From Streptomyces sp. CG1 (lineage in GTDB: Bacteria; Actinomycetota; Actinomycetes; Streptomycetales; Streptomycetaceae), in contig NZ_CP163518.1 in the NCBI RefSeq assembly GCF_041080625.1, forward strand, positions 5,146,001 through 5,210,000: a DNA stretch of 64,000 nt, given 5' to 3'. The notes below the pieces were generated by a model. It did no database searches. It worked only from the letters and a program-made list of their open reading frames with translations, and was not told the origin of the DNA. Position numbers and translations under genes: made by a program. Shown piece by piece: positions 43,418 through 52,357 of the stretch. Positions within the stretch are counted from its first letter, which is position 1; every line of letters begins with the position of its first letter.

Positions 43418-43772
43418 ACCGCTACCGGCGGGGGCGGCCCACCTCCCCCGCCGGGCACTCGGCTTCTCGTACGCCGACTCGCGCTCCACAGCCTGTGCAC
43501 AACGGCCGTGGAGCACGGACAGAGTCGGCCGTACGGAGGAAATCCGCCGTGTCGGATTCCGGCTCCCCGAACTACCCGGAGGCGATCATTCCTGCCTCGG
43601 CGGGGGGCGCGGCGGCGCTCTCGGGGGTGGCGGGCGGCACGGTCTCGCTGTCACTCATCTCGACCCCCCGCTCCCGATAACATCCTATTTGCTCCTTTTG
43701 GCGCATCTTTTCAAGTGGCGCACTCCGCCGCCATGGCTGCGCCCGGAACGTCTTGACCGGTAGGCTTTCCGT
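43418..43772. other. Promoter-rich gap with an AT-rich stretch
   Basis: This 355-bp interval includes one possible leftward small gene (43572-43658). An AT-rich stretch at 43678-43720 contains a leftward TTGAAA and, 21 bases on, TAGGAT. At its right end TAGGCT (43761-43766) lies seven bases before GTG 43773, which suggests a leaderless transcript for that gene. Confidence 0.4.
43572..43658 (-). CDS. Possible 28-residue peptide
   Basis: ATG 43658 follows a G-rich ribosome site and a promoter-like TAGGAT. The product starts MSDSETVPPATPESAAA and ends EAGMIASG, an acidic, unstructured peptide. Only the promoter-like context supports it. Confidence 0.3.
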   Translation of the reverse strand: MSDSETVPPATPESAAAPPAEAGMIASG

Positions 43773-44069
43773 GTGATCTTCAAGCGCATCGGAAACGGCC
43801 GGCCGTACCCCGACCACGGCCGGGAAAGCACCCGGCAGTGGGCGGACGTCGCGCCGCGCCCGGTCCGCCTCGATCAGCTCGTGACGACCAAGGGGCAGCT
43901 CGACCTGGAGACCCTGCTGGCCGAGGACTCGACGTTCTACGGCGACCTCTTCGCCCACGTCGTGAAGTGGCAGGGTGACCTCTATCTGGAGGACGGGCTG
44001 CACCGCGCGGTCCGCGCCGCCCTCCAGCAGCGCCAGGTACTGCACGCGCGCGTGCTCGAACTCGACTGA
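43773..44069 (+). CDS. ParB-like fold hypothetical protein
   Basis: A 98-residue protein with RLDQLVTTKGQLDLETLLAE and VVKWQGDLYLEDGLHRAVRA, resembling the ParB/sulfiredoxin motif DG-HR. It is often found beside the LytR_C gene in Streptomyces, as here. GTG 43773 is seven bases after a -10-like TAGGCT. The function is unknown; a nucleotide-binding role is possible. Confidence 0.65.
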   Translation: MIFKRIGNGRPYPDHGRESTRQWADVAPRPVRLDQLVTTKGQLDLETLLAEDSTFYGDLFAHVVKWQGDLYLEDGLHRAVRAALQQRQVLHARVLELD

Positions 44070-44173
44070 CCCGGCGCGGCACGGCCGTTGCCCCTTGACC
44101 CTTTCGGGTTCGCTGGGCGGCATCGACTGATCATCTAATAGGCATCGTCGCTCGGGCGCACTACGCTGCGCCC

Positions 44174-44806
44174 ATGAGCATGCTGACTCCCCCCGGCATG
44201 GGCGGCCAGTACCGGATCACGGGGGACAAATACCCTCGGATGCGTCCGCAGCGCCGACGCGGCAGGCTCGTGGCCGCCGTGGTGGCGTCCGTCGCCGTGC
44301 TCGGCCTGATCGGCTGGGGCACCCTGCAGCTCATCGACGTCTTCACGGGCGGCACCAAGAAGCCGGCGGCCGCCGGCACCAAGGAGGACTGCCGGACCAG
44401 GGCCGCGGCGGCGGCCCGGGGCACAGCCCTGCCCAAGCCGGGCGAGATCACCGTGAACGTCTACAACGCCACGGCCCGCGCCGGCCTCGCCAAGGACACC
44501 GCGGACGCGCTCAAGAAGCGCGGCTTCAAGATCGGCGACGTGGGCAACGCGAGCAAGGACTTCGACAAGAAGGTGAAGAACGCCGGGGTCCTGCTCGGCC
44601 CGCCCTCGGCCCAGAACACCTCACTGGCGGTCCTGGGCACCCAGCTGACCGGCGCTCAGCAACGCACCGACGCCCGCAAGGGCACCGACCTCGACCTCAT
44701 CATCGGCGACGGTTTCAACGGCCTGGCCCAGCCGGCAGCGGCCAACCAGGCCCTGACAGCCCTGACCGCCCCGAAGCCGACGGCTCCCGCGCAGAAGAGC
44801 TGCTGA
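44174..44806 (+). CDS. LytR C-terminal domain protein
   Basis: A basic N-terminus precedes one membrane span (residues 35-57). The extracytoplasmic LytR_C domain then reads ITVNVYNATARAGLAKDTAD, KKRGFKIGDVGNA and DLDLIIGDGFNGL. Such domains accompany cell-wall glycopolymer transferases but lack the catalytic LCP part here. The start ATG 44174 follows TACGCTGCGCCC, a possible short leader. Confidence 0.8.
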   Translation: MSMLTPPGMGGQYRITGDKYPRMRPQRRRGRLVAAVVASVAVLGLIGWGTLQLIDVFTGGTKKPAAAGTKEDCRTRAAAAARGTALPKPGEITVNVYNATARAGLAKDTADALKKRGFKIGDVGNASKDFDKKVKNAGVLLGPPSAQNTSLAVLGTQLTGAQQRTDARKGTDLDLIIGDGFNGLAQPAAANQALTALTAPKPTAPAQKSC

Positions 44807-44938
44807 TCAGAAACCTGGGGGCGCGGGGCCGTATCGGTGTGCGGCTCCGGCGCGACGGGGAGCGATCGACCACAGCGCACCCGCACCCGCACCTGCCCCG
44901 CGAACGGCGTAATGCCGCACCCCCATGAGGCGTAAAAG

Positions 44939-45580
44939 CTACTCAGCCGCCCCGTAGAGGCGATCTCCCGCGTCCCCCAGCCCCGGCACGATGTACCCGT
45001 GCTCATTGAGGTGGTCGTCCACCGCAGCCGTCACCACCGTCACCGGCGTCCCCGCCAGCTCCCGCTCCATGACCTCTACGCCCTCGGGCGCGGCCAGGAG
45101 TACCACCGCGGTCACGTCGTCGGCTCCCCGCTTGATCAGCTCCTGGATCGCCGCGACCAGCGTGCCCCCCGTGGCCAGCATCGGGTCCAGGACGTACACC
45201 TGGCGGCCCGAGAGGTCCTCCGGCATGCGCGAGGCGTACGTGGAAGCCTGCAGCGTCTCCTCGTTGCGGATCATGCCCAGGAAGCCGACCTCGGCGGTCG
45301 GCAGCAGCCGGACCATGCCGTCCAGCATGCCGAGGCCGGCCCTCAGGATCGGCACGACCAGCGGGCGCGGACGGGCGAGCTTGACGCCGGTCGTACGGGC
45401 GACCGGGGTCTGGATGTCGACGGCCTCGGTACGCACGTCCCGCGTGGCCTCGTAGGCGAGCAGGGTGACCAGTTCGTCGGCCAGCCGACGGAAGGTCGGG
45501 GAATCGGTGCGCTGGTCGCGCAGCGTGGTGAGCTTGTGGGCGACCAGGGGGTGGTCGACGACGTGGAGACGCATGCCCAT
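44939..45580 (-). CDS. upp: Uracil phosphoribosyltransferase
   Basis: The 213-residue enzyme shows [18 protein letters not shown] and the PRPP loop [17 protein letters not shown], with the C-terminal uracil-binding [16 protein letters not shown]. It converts uracil and PRPP to UMP in pyrimidine salvage. The start is ATG 45580. It is convergent with the LytR_C gene and divergent from the 45669 gene. Confidence 0.97.
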   Translation of the reverse strand: MGMRLHVVDHPLVAHKLTTLRDQRTDSPTFRRLADELVTLLAYEATRDVRTEAVDIQTPVARTTGVKLARPRPLVVPILRAGLGMLDGMVRLLPTAEVGFLGMIRNEETLQASTYASRMPEDLSGRQVYVLDPMLATGGTLVAAIQELIKRGADDVTAVVLLAAPEGVEVMERELAGTPVTVVTAAVDDHLNEHGYIVPGLGDAGDRLYGAAE

Positions 45581-45668
45581 AACGGTACCTGCGCTCAGGA
45601 CCCCCTGGTGCTGGCGTCAAACCGCCCATCCGAGGGAAAGTGGCAGGGACGGACTGGGGTGGTGTGAC

Positions 45669-45902
45669 GTGCCTGACCTGCCTGACCTTCCGGAGAACGC
45701 GCCCGGGGACGCCGCGGACACCGGCGAGCCCGCGATACGCGGGGCCGAGGTACCCGAGACGGACACCCAGCGACGGCGACGGCGCGCCCAGTTCCTGCGT
45801 GACCTCGCCGAGGCCCGTGAGCTGCGCGCCCGGGTCCAGCCGCGACGCGCCAAGGCCGCCCGGCTGCGGCACGCGATGCGCATGCGGACGTTCCGCTGGT
45901 AG
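45669..45902 (+). CDS. Small Arg-rich hypothetical protein
   Basis: From GTG 45669 a 77-residue protein reads VPDLPDLPENAPG at the acidic start and RRRRRAQFLRDLAEARELRA at the basic helical end. It is divergent from upp. The codon bias is good. No family recognised. Confidence 0.55.
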   Translation: MPDLPDLPENAPGDAADTGEPAIRGAEVPETDTQRRRRRAQFLRDLAEARELRARVQPRRAKAARLRHAMRMRTFRW

Positions 45903-46236
45903 GCCGCCTGAAGGGGGAAGGCACTTGGGCAAGGCCCGGTAAGAAAAGTTCTGGGTGAGGAAGATCCACGCCCGTGGCGGAGTTTGCGTGGTGGGCGTGC
46001 GTGAGTGTCCGGCAAAGCCGCGTACGATCCGCAGGTGGCGGGAACGAGCGGTCGGTTGCGTCGATGACGGATCCACGATCGAAACAGCAGACACAGGGTG
46101 CCGAAGACGTCCCCTGAAAGCCATGTTTCTGCCACGATTCCGAGTGGGTGGGGCTCGGAGCCCAGCTCTCTCCGCCCAAGTACCTCCGCCGGGGGGACCC
46201 CCAACCGGCACGCCTATGACCAGTGGGAGAGTCACG

Positions 46237-46770
46237 GTGTACTTCGCCGCACTGCTCGCGCGCACCGAAGACGGGTGGGAAGCGAGCGACACAGAGCTCG
46301 ACGATGTGGAGACCTTGTCGGATCTGGCCGACCTGGCCCGGGAAGCCTCTCCCGACGACGACACGGTGCTCGTCCTGATCGAGCAGGAGGACGCCTGGTT
46401 CGGCGTGGTCCGCGTGGACGGCGAGGACGACCCTCGCATCTACGTCTCGGACGCGGCCGCCGCCCAGCGCAGCGCGTACGGCGAGCTGCTGCTCACCGAC
46501 GAGCTGCTCGGCCGGGAGCCGGGCGCCGACGACGTCGACGACCTGGACTCCCTGGACCTCGACGGCACGGAGGACGGCGAGTCCGAGTCCGACGAGGACG
46601 ACGAGGAGGGCGCCGCCGACGCGGTCCCGCACAGCCCGGTGGGCGACAGCCAGATCCTCGACGACCTGGGCATCAGCGAGAAGGAGCTGCGTGCCCTGGA
46701 CGCCGACGACGCGCTGAGCTCGATCGCCGAGGCCCTGGGCGCCTCGGAGGTGCTGGAGACCGTCCGCTGA
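46237..46770 (+). CDS. tRNA adenosine deaminase-associated protein
   Basis: A 177-residue acidic protein starting VYFAALLARTEDGWEASDTE, with a central Asp/Glu-rich stretch and a helical end LDADDALSSIAEALGASEVL. It occurs directly before tadA throughout Streptomyces, hence the name. GTG 46237 has GGGAG at good spacing; ATG 46216 is an alternative. No activity is known. Confidence 0.8.
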   Translation: MYFAALLARTEDGWEASDTELDDVETLSDLADLAREASPDDDTVLVLIEQEDAWFGVVRVDGEDDPRIYVSDAAAAQRSAYGELLLTDELLGREPGADDVDDLDSLDLDGTEDGESESDEDDEEGAADAVPHSPVGDSQILDDLGISEKELRALDADDALSSIAEALGASEVLETVR

Positions 46771-46826
46771 CCATCGACGACACGGCTGCCGCGGCGGACC
46801 CGGTACGCGACCGCTGGCGGGCCGCG

Positions 46827-47258
46827 ATGCGACGCGCCCTGGACGAGGCCGAACGCGCCGTCCGGGGCGGGGACGTCCCCGTCGGCGCCGTCGTACTGTC
46901 CCCGGACGGTACGACGGTGCTCGCCGCCGGGCACAACGAACGCGAGGCCACCGGCGATCCCACGGCCCACGCGGAGATCCTCGCGATCCGGCGGGCCGCG
47001 GCCACCCTCGGGCAGTGGCGGCTGTCCGGCTGCACGCTCGTGGTCACCCTGGAGCCGTGCACCATGTGCGCCGGCGCGATCGTCCAGTCCCGTGTCGACC
47101 GGGTCGTCTACGGCGCCCGGGACGAGAAGGCGGGCGCGGCGGGCTCGCTGTGGGACGTGATCCGCGACCGCCGGCTCAATCACCGTCCGGAGGTCGTCGA
47201 GGGCGTACTCGCGACGGAATGCGCCCGGCTTCTCACCGATTTCTTCCGGGACCGGTGA
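46827..47258 (+). CDS. tadA: tRNA-specific adenosine deaminase
   Basis: The zinc site and catalytic Glu lie in PTAHAEILAIRRAA and LEPCTMCAGAIVQSRV, with the family end DVIRDRRLNHRPEVV. It converts A34 of tRNA-Arg(ACG) to inosine. ATG 46827 gives MRRALDEAERAVRGGDVPVG, close to the E. coli start; codons upstream to about 46770 may also be translated from a non-ATG start. It directly follows the associated-protein gene. Confidence 0.92.
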   Translation: MRRALDEAERAVRGGDVPVGAVVLSPDGTTVLAAGHNEREATGDPTAHAEILAIRRAAATLGQWRLSGCTLVVTLEPCTMCAGAIVQSRVDRVVYGARDEKAGAAGSLWDVIRDRRLNHRPEVVEGVLATECARLLTDFFRDR

Positions 47259-47315
47259 CGAGGCTGCGGAATTCCGATTTCGGACCATGCCCCACCTTGC
47301 TGTAGGGTCTCCCTC

Positions 47316-47400
47316 GGTAGCGTGTCCGAGCGGCCGAAGGAGCTCGCCTCGAAAGCGAGTGTGGCGCAAGTCACCGAGGGTTCAAATCCCTCCGCTACCG
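47316..47400 (+). tRNA. tRNA-Ser(CGA)
   Basis: The acceptor arms GGTAGCG (47316) and CGCTACC (47393-47399) pair. The anticodon loop CTCGAAA (47348-47354) gives anticodon CGA. The T-loop GGTTCAAATCC and a long class II variable arm are present. CCA is not encoded. It is intact, with no element inserted at its 3' end. Confidence 0.95.
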
Positions 47401-47406
47401 CTCGAA

Positions 47407-47436
47407 GAAGGGCCCCGTCCAAAGACGGGGCCCTTC
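47407..47436. terminator. tRNA terminator
   Basis: GAAGGGCCCCGTC (47407-47419) and GACGGGGCCCTTC (47424-47436) form a 13-bp stem with a CAAA loop, seven bases after the tRNA. Confidence 0.7.
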
Positions 47437-47710
47437 GTACGTCCTGAGGAAGGGACGCAGGGGACCGGACCCTCAAGTGCGCGCCGCTGTCCGGAGGATG
47501 CCGCGGCCCGCACCCCGCAGTCGGGGTCCCGTCCCCGCCCCGCGGACTCCTGCCGGACCCGCCGGGCTCTGCCCATCGTGCGCCGCGCGACGGTCGGCCG
47601 GGCCCGGCAAAAGTCCTCGGACGGCGGGCCGTTGGTCCCTAAATGGGGCGTGAAGGTTACACTCGCCGCCGTCAGCAGGGCGCAGGGCATACACCACAGG
47701 GGAGGCCGCG

Positions 47711-47890
47711 GTGGCGGTGAACGCCAAGAAGATCGCCATATACGTGCTCGTGGTCTTCTGTCTGTATGTGATCATCACGGACCCGCCCAAGGCGGCCCAC
47801 TACGTCCAGATAGTCTTCGAGGGCATATCGGACGCCGCCAAGGCCGTGGGCAACTTCATGACCTGGGTCGCCAACGGAGGAAAGAGCTGA
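47711..47890 (+). CDS. 59-residue single-span membrane protein
   Basis: GTG 47711, after GGGGAGG, encodes KKIAIYVLVVFCLYVIITDP, one membrane span, followed by an amphipathic helix VQIVFEGISDAAKAVGNFM. It ends ten bases before the Dabb-family gene. It appears to be a conserved Streptomyces small protein; the function is unknown. Confidence 0.65.
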   Translation: MAVNAKKIAIYVLVVFCLYVIITDPPKAAHYVQIVFEGISDAAKAVGNFMTWVANGGKS

Positions 47891-47900
47891 GGTACATCCC

Positions 47901-48194
47901 ATGATCCGCCATCTGGTCCTCTTCAGGCTCAACGAGGGCGTCGAGCGCGACGATCCGCGGGTCGTGGCGGGGGCGGAGGCCTTTCAGGCCCTCGGCGGCC
48001 AGATCGAGGAGCTGCGCTTCTGGGAGTGCGGCTGGAACGTCAGCGACCGGCCGATCGCCTACGACTTCGCGATCAACTCGGCGGTCGAGGACACCGACGC
48101 CCTCAAGCGTTACCTGGAGCACCCGGCCCATCAGGCGGGCGTCGCGCAGTGGCGCGAGTTCGCCACGTGGGTGATCGCCGACTACGAATTCTGA
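47901..48194 (+). CDS. Dabb family stress-responsive barrel protein
   Basis: A 97-residue protein starting MIRHLVLFRLNEGV, with ALGGQIEELRFWECG and AYDFAINSAVEDTDALKRYL, typical of dimeric alpha/beta-barrel (Dabb) proteins. Some relatives are peroxidases or cyclases; here no heme ligand is clear. It follows the small membrane protein gene. Confidence 0.85.
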   Translation: MIRHLVLFRLNEGVERDDPRVVAGAEAFQALGGQIEELRFWECGWNVSDRPIAYDFAINSAVEDTDALKRYLEHPAHQAGVAQWREFATWVIADYEF

Positions 48195-48243
48195 GCCTCG
48201 CGGAAGCCCTGAGGAACCCCTTCGGAATCCCCTTGCGGGACAC

Positions 48244-48270
48244 AGCCCTCCGCCGCAACGGCGGGGGGCT
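48244..48270. terminator. Hairpin terminator after the Dabb gene
   Basis: AGCCCTCCGCCG (48244-48255) pairs with CGGCGGGGGGCT (48259-48270), one wobble, with a 3-nt loop. Confidence 0.55.
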
Positions 48271-48408
48271 TTCATGCGTCTTACGCCCCAACTTGTCGAT
48301 GTTTGAAAACAACACGGCGTTATCTGGTGCTTGCACACAGTGCACATCTCTTGTGATGCTATGACCACTTTTGACGGATGGTTGATCGATGAAGAGGTGG
48401 CGTTGACC

Positions 48409-49251
48409 GTGTCGGCCAGTACTGCGCCGCCCCAGGAGGAGGCGACCGCTCCTGCCCCCGCACCCGCTCCCACGGCCCCCGAGAAGCGGCGTGGCGCCGA
48501 CACCCGAGCCCTCACCCAGGTGCTCTTCGCCGAGCTGAAGGATCTGACGCCGGGCACGCCGGAGCACCACCGGGTGCGCGGGGCGCTGATCGAGGCGAAC
48601 CTCCCGCTCGTGCGCTACGCGGCCGCCCGCTTCCGCTCCCGCAACGAGCCCATGGAGGACGTCGTCCAGGTCGGCACCATCGGCCTGATCAACGCCATCG
48701 ACCGGTTCGACCCGGACCGGGGCGTGCAGTTCCCGACGTTCGCGATGCCGACCGTGGTCGGCGAGATCAAACGGTACTTCCGGGACAACGTCCGCACGGT
48801 CCACGTACCGCGCCGGCTGCACGAGCTGTGGGTGCAGGTCAACAGCGCGACCGAGGACCTCACCACGCTCTACGGCCGCTCCCCGTCCACCGCCGAGATC
48901 GCCGAGCGGCTCCGGATCGGCGAGGACGAGGTGCTGAGCTGCATCGAGGCGGGACGGTCGTACCACGCCACCTCACTGGAGGCCGCGCAGGAGGGCGACG
49001 GACTGCCCGGCCTGCTGGACCGCATCGGCTACGAGGACCCGGCCCTGGACGGCGTGGAACACCGCGACCTGATCCGGCATCTGCTCGTCCAACTCCCCGA
49101 GCGCGAACAGAGAATCCTTCTCCTGCGCTACTACAGCAATCTCACCCAGTCTCAGATCAGCGCGGAACTCGGCGTCTCCCAGATGCATGTCTCCCGGCTC
49201 CTCGCCCGCAGCTTCCAGCGGCTCCGCTCCGCGAATCGCATCGACGCATAG
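48409..49251 (+). CDS. sigF: SigB/SigF-family sigma factor, SigF type
   Basis: Regions 2 to 4 are complete: [20 protein letters not shown] and [16 protein letters not shown] (region 2), then [19 protein letters not shown], and SQSQ-type region 4 [20 protein letters not shown]. The protein is 280 residues from GTG 48409, which follows GAGGTGG; ATG 48361 is an alternative. In S. coelicolor the homologue at this place controls late spore maturation. A second, similar sigma gene follows. A cognate anti-sigma gene is not adjacent. Confidence 0.88.
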   Translation: MSASTAPPQEEATAPAPAPAPTAPEKRRGADTRALTQVLFAELKDLTPGTPEHHRVRGALIEANLPLVRYAAARFRSRNEPMEDVVQVGTIGLINAIDRFDPDRGVQFPTFAMPTVVGEIKRYFRDNVRTVHVPRRLHELWVQVNSATEDLTTLYGRSPSTAEIAERLRIGEDEVLSCIEAGRSYHATSLEAAQEGDGLPGLLDRIGYEDPALDGVEHRDLIRHLLVQLPEREQRILLLRYYSNLTQSQISAELGVSQMHVSRLLARSFQRLRSANRIDA

Positions 49252-49595
49252 AGGCCATTGGAGGCACCGGAGAAGCCCTCAGGGCGGAGCACAGCGGGCG
49301 CACGGAAGCACGCACCGGAACACACCCTGCATCGCAAACCCGATCGATGCCTCACCGCCGTGGGCGAATCGCTCACCAGCACAGATGCCGACAGTTCAGA
49401 CCCGAAATAGCGTCAGACCCCTTCTTTCCAGGGCCGATTCGCATCTCGCATGTCGACATGTCACTACAGCGTGTTGCCGACATGTGACATTCTGCCGGAG
49501 ACGCGTTTGCCGGGCCTTCCGCTCCGGTATTCAGGTGAAGGCTGCGTTGCTCGAAAGGCGCCGCCCCGACCGTCCCGCGACCCAAAGGGGGTGGC
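49252..49595. other. 344-bp gap with promoter signals for the second sigma gene
   Basis: Near 49447-49490 are repeats of CGACATGT, one within GTCGAC. A SigB-type promoter candidate follows at 49505-49530. I see no gene in this interval. Confidence 0.4.
49505..49530 (+). promoter_or_regulatory. SigB-type promoter candidate
   Basis: GTTT (49505-49508) and GGTAT (49526-49530), 17 bases apart, resemble the GNNT-N14-16-GGGTAY consensus of the SigB/SigF/SigN group. It lies 66 bases before the SigN-type gene and suggests autoregulation. Confidence 0.4.
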
Positions 49596-50534
49596 ATGTC
49601 CGCAGACCAGGGCAGCTCGAAGGTGCTGACGCCCGCGAAGAGCGAGGCAGCGCCCAAGGAGCTCGACTCTCTCGACGTCCTCGACGGCATCGAGGGCGTC
49701 ACGGCCCTCGACGCCGTGCCGGCCCCGCCCGCCCCGGCGGCCGCCGACCTCCCGGCCCCGCCGGCTTCGGGGGACATCGACACCCGCACCCTGTCCCGCT
49801 CCCTCTTCCTGCGGCTCGCCGCCCTCGACGAGGACAGCCCGGAGCGGGCCTACGTGCGGGACACCCTGATCGAGCTGAACCTGCCGCTGGTCCGCTACGC
49901 GGCCGCGCGCTTCCGCTCCCGCAACGAGCCCATGGAGGACATCGTCCAGGTCGGCACCATCGGCCTGATCAAGGCGATCGACCGCTTCGACTGCGAACGG
50001 GGCGTGGAGTTCCCGACGTTCGCCATGCCGACGGTGGTCGGCGAGATCAAGCGCTTCTTCCGGGACACCTCCTGGTCGGTCCGCGTCCCGCGCCGCCTCC
50101 AGGAGCTGCGCCTGGCACTGACCAAGGCGAGCGACGAGCTGTCCCAGAAGCTGGACCGCTCCCCGACGGTGACGGAGCTGGCCGCGGTGCTCGGCGTCTC
50201 CGAGGAGGACGTGGTCGACGGCCTCGCGGTCGGCAACGCCTACACCGCCTCCTCGCTGGACTCCCCGGCCCCCGAGGACGACGGCGGCGAGGGCTCCCTG
50301 GCCGATCGCCTCGGCTACGAGGACACCGCCCTGGAGGGCGTGGAGTACCGCGAGTCCCTGAAGCCCCTGCTGGCCAAACTCCCGCCCCGGGAGCGCCGGA
50401 TCATCATGCTCCGCTTCTTCGCCAACATGACCCAGTCGCAGATCGGCGAGGAGGTCGGCATCTCCCAGATGCACGTCTCGCGCCTGCTGACCCGGACGCT
50501 GGCCCAGCTCCGGGAAGGCCTGATCTCGGACTGA
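49596..50534 (+). CDS. sigN: SigB/SigF-family sigma factor, SigN type
   Basis: The protein shares the full region 2-4 layout with its neighbour: [40 protein letters not shown] and [20 protein letters not shown]. It has a 70-residue acidic, Pro-rich N-terminus instead of the SigF one. ATG 49596 follows GGGGGTGG. Position after sigF matches SigN of S. coelicolor, which acts in aerial hyphae. The two genes are probably an ancient tandem duplication. Confidence 0.82.
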   Translation: MSADQGSSKVLTPAKSEAAPKELDSLDVLDGIEGVTALDAVPAPPAPAAADLPAPPASGDIDTRTLSRSLFLRLAALDEDSPERAYVRDTLIELNLPLVRYAAARFRSRNEPMEDIVQVGTIGLIKAIDRFDCERGVEFPTFAMPTVVGEIKRFFRDTSWSVRVPRRLQELRLALTKASDELSQKLDRSPTVTELAAVLGVSEEDVVDGLAVGNAYTASSLDSPAPEDDGGEGSLADRLGYEDTALEGVEYRESLKPLLAKLPPRERRIIMLRFFANMTQSQIGEEVGISQMHVSRLLTRTLAQLREGLISD

Positions 50535-50590
50535 GGCCTGATCTCGGACCGAGGCTTCAGTTCTGACGGTTCGTCAGCGACACTGGCTCG

Positions 50591-51394
50591 ATGCTGCGAG
50601 CGACAGGGCCGGACGACACCGCTCGAACGATACATGCGACACATGCGGCATGGACGCGTGGCCGCCGAGGCGCCGTTACGGCAGCGTCGGCGGCCGTCGT
50701 CTGTCTGGGCGGGGTGCTGGGAGCGTGCGCCGCTTCGGGCGGCCCGGGCGGCGGCTATGTCGCGGTCGGCGCGGCGGGCGGCCCGGAGAGTGGGCGTACG
50801 CCGGCGGCCACACCGACCGGGTCGGTGTCACTCGTACCGCTGGACGGCGGGAGGGGCGACGGGGGCACGCCGAGCGGCGGCCCGGGGCAGGGCAACTCCC
50901 CGGCCGGCACCCCCGGTTCAGGGCAGCCGGGCGGCTCGTCCGGCACCGGCGCCCCCGGGCAGACCGCACCCTCGCCGGACACACCCAGCCCGTCCGGCGG
51001 CACCGGCGGCACGTCCGGTCGTACGACACCCGCGCCGCCCGCGTCCGGCTCGCCCGCCCCAACTCCCGGCGGCAGCACGCCCGCCGGGCCCGCGGCCCTC
51101 TCCTGGGGCAGGCCCACGACGAAGCCGGCGGATCAGCGCTGGTGCCAGAAAGTCACCGTCGCCTTCCGCAATTCCGGGGGTACGGCGGTGCGTTCGGGCT
51201 CGGTGACGTTCGGGACGCACATCATCGGGCTGCTCGGCATCGACTGGGGGACGGTCGACTCGACCGCCGGCCTGCCGGTGCCGATCGCTCCGGGCGCGCG
51301 CAAGAGCCCCACCTGGACGGTGTGCGTCGACGCCTGGCGCGTGCCGCTCGGCATGCACATCGAGACGCAGGACGTGTCCGTCCGGTGGAAGTAG
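50591..51394 (+). CDS. Lipoprotein-like secreted protein
   Basis: An N-terminal hydrophobic segment ends at VLGACAAS, a lipobox-like sequence near residue 44. Residues 55-165 are Gly/Pro/Ser/Thr-rich linker. The C-terminal 95 residues form a compact domain with two Cys (RWCQKVTVAFRNSGGT and WTVCVDAW). It is probably an exposed cell-surface protein. No enzymatic motif is seen. Confidence 0.65.
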   Translation: MLRATGPDDTARTIHATHAAWTRGRRGAVTAASAAVVCLGGVLGACAASGGPGGGYVAVGAAGGPESGRTPAATPTGSVSLVPLDGGRGDGGTPSGGPGQGNSPAGTPGSGQPGGSSGTGAPGQTAPSPDTPSPSGGTGGTSGRTTPAPPASGSPAPTPGGSTPAGPAALSWGRPTTKPADQRWCQKVTVAFRNSGGTAVRSGSVTFGTHIIGLLGIDWGTVDSTAGLPVPIAPGARKSPTWTVCVDAWRVPLGMHIETQDVSVRWK

Positions 51395-51424
51395 GAGAAA
51401 CGGGCGCCGAGGGCGCCGTACTCC

Positions 51425-51634
51425 TTACTTGAGCGCCAGCCAGGCCACACCCGCCACCACGGCGATGGCCAGGACGACGCCGATGATCAGGCCGATGCGG
51501 GGACCGGAGGAGGCGGAGGAGGCGGCGGCCGCCTGCGTCTGACGCCCCTGGGGAGCCTCGTCGACGAACGCGCGGAACATCTGGGTGCTGCCGGCAGGGT
51601 CGTGATTGCCCTGGGGGCCCTGGGTGTTAGCCAT
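51425..51634 (-). CDS. 69-residue single-span membrane protein
   Basis: From ATG 51634 the product begins MANTQGPQGNHDPAGSTQMF, is Ala/Ser/Gln-rich and ends in one hydrophobic span (IGLIIGVVLAIAVVAGVAWL) with a short tail. It is a tail-anchored type protein. Function unknown; it is convergent with the lipoprotein gene. Confidence 0.6.
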   Translation of the reverse strand: MANTQGPQGNHDPAGSTQMFRAFVDEAPQGRQTQAAAASSASSGPRIGLIIGVVLAIAVVAGVAWLALK

Positions 51635-51781
51635 GGCCCGAGACACTAGCGAATCCAGGTGACCGGCCCAAGTGCGGGGCCACCGGGACAGAGGGGGGCA
51701 CCTCACCCGCACCGACCTGCACATTTACGTTCGCAATACTTGCCTTTGCCAAGTTTTTGCGCTGCGGGCCCCCCGGTTTGT

Positions 51782-51824
51782 TTGCCTGCAGCAACCAAAC
51801 ACCGTTATGGTTGCCCCAAGCAAC
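51782..51824. promoter_or_regulatory. Overlapping inverted repeats, MarR operator candidate
   Basis: TTGC-CTGCA-GCAA (51782-51794), the pair GCAACC (51791-51796) with GGTTGC (51809-51814), and GTTGC-CCCAA-GCAAC (51810-51824) overlap. They end 17 bases before the MarR start and are built on the same TTGC/GCAA half-site. Confidence 0.6.
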
Positions 51825-51840
51825 GAATACGGGAGGTGTG

Positions 51841-52344
51841 ATGGCCGAGCAGGCGCAATTCGAAGAGCTGGCGCGTCAGCTCAGTGCCGTCGGAGCCGTG
51901 AAACGGGACATGGGACGGATCCTGCCGCACGACTGCCCGGCCGGTTCGGCCGCAGTACTGACCCTGCTCGGCCGCCACGGGGACATGCGCATGAGCAAGC
52001 TCGCGGAGCTGCTCGCCGTGGACATGTCGGTCACCAGCCGGCATGTCGCGCACGTCGCCGCACGCGGCTGGATCGAGCGGCACCCGGACCCGGCGGACAA
52101 GCGCTCGCGCATCCTGCGCCTGACGCCCGCGGGTCTGGAGCAGCTCGACGAGCTGTCCCGGCGGACCACGCATCTGCTGGCCGAGCGGCTCGCCGACTGG
52201 ACCGACGACGAGGTCGGCCAGCTGATCCGGCTGATGACCCGGCTGCGCGACTCGTTCGGCGACTGCCGGTCCGCGCCGCTCCGGCACACCTCCGCGGCCG
52301 CCCCCGTATTCGCAGAGACCACCCGTACACCCGCAAGCACGTAA
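51841..52344 (+). CDS. MarR-family repressor
   Basis: A 167-residue MarR protein with MSKLAELLAVDMSVTSRHVA and the wing RGWIERHPDPADKRSRILRL. ATG 51841 has GGGAGG upstream. It precedes an MFS exporter gene by 13 bases, so it probably represses its own operon until a drug-like ligand binds. Confidence 0.9.
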   Translation: MAEQAQFEELARQLSAVGAVKRDMGRILPHDCPAGSAAVLTLLGRHGDMRMSKLAELLAVDMSVTSRHVAHVAARGWIERHPDPADKRSRILRLTPAGLEQLDELSRRTTHLLAERLADWTDDEVGQLIRLMTRLRDSFGDCRSAPLRHTSAAAPVFAETTRTPAST

Positions 52345-52357
52345 GAGAAGGAAGCCC

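Noticed and set aside
47316..47400. tRNA-Ser(CGA) as the attachment site of the mobile element
   Set aside because: The half tRNA at 28865 has anticodon GGA and a different sequence. The CGA gene is intact and has no integrase next to it.
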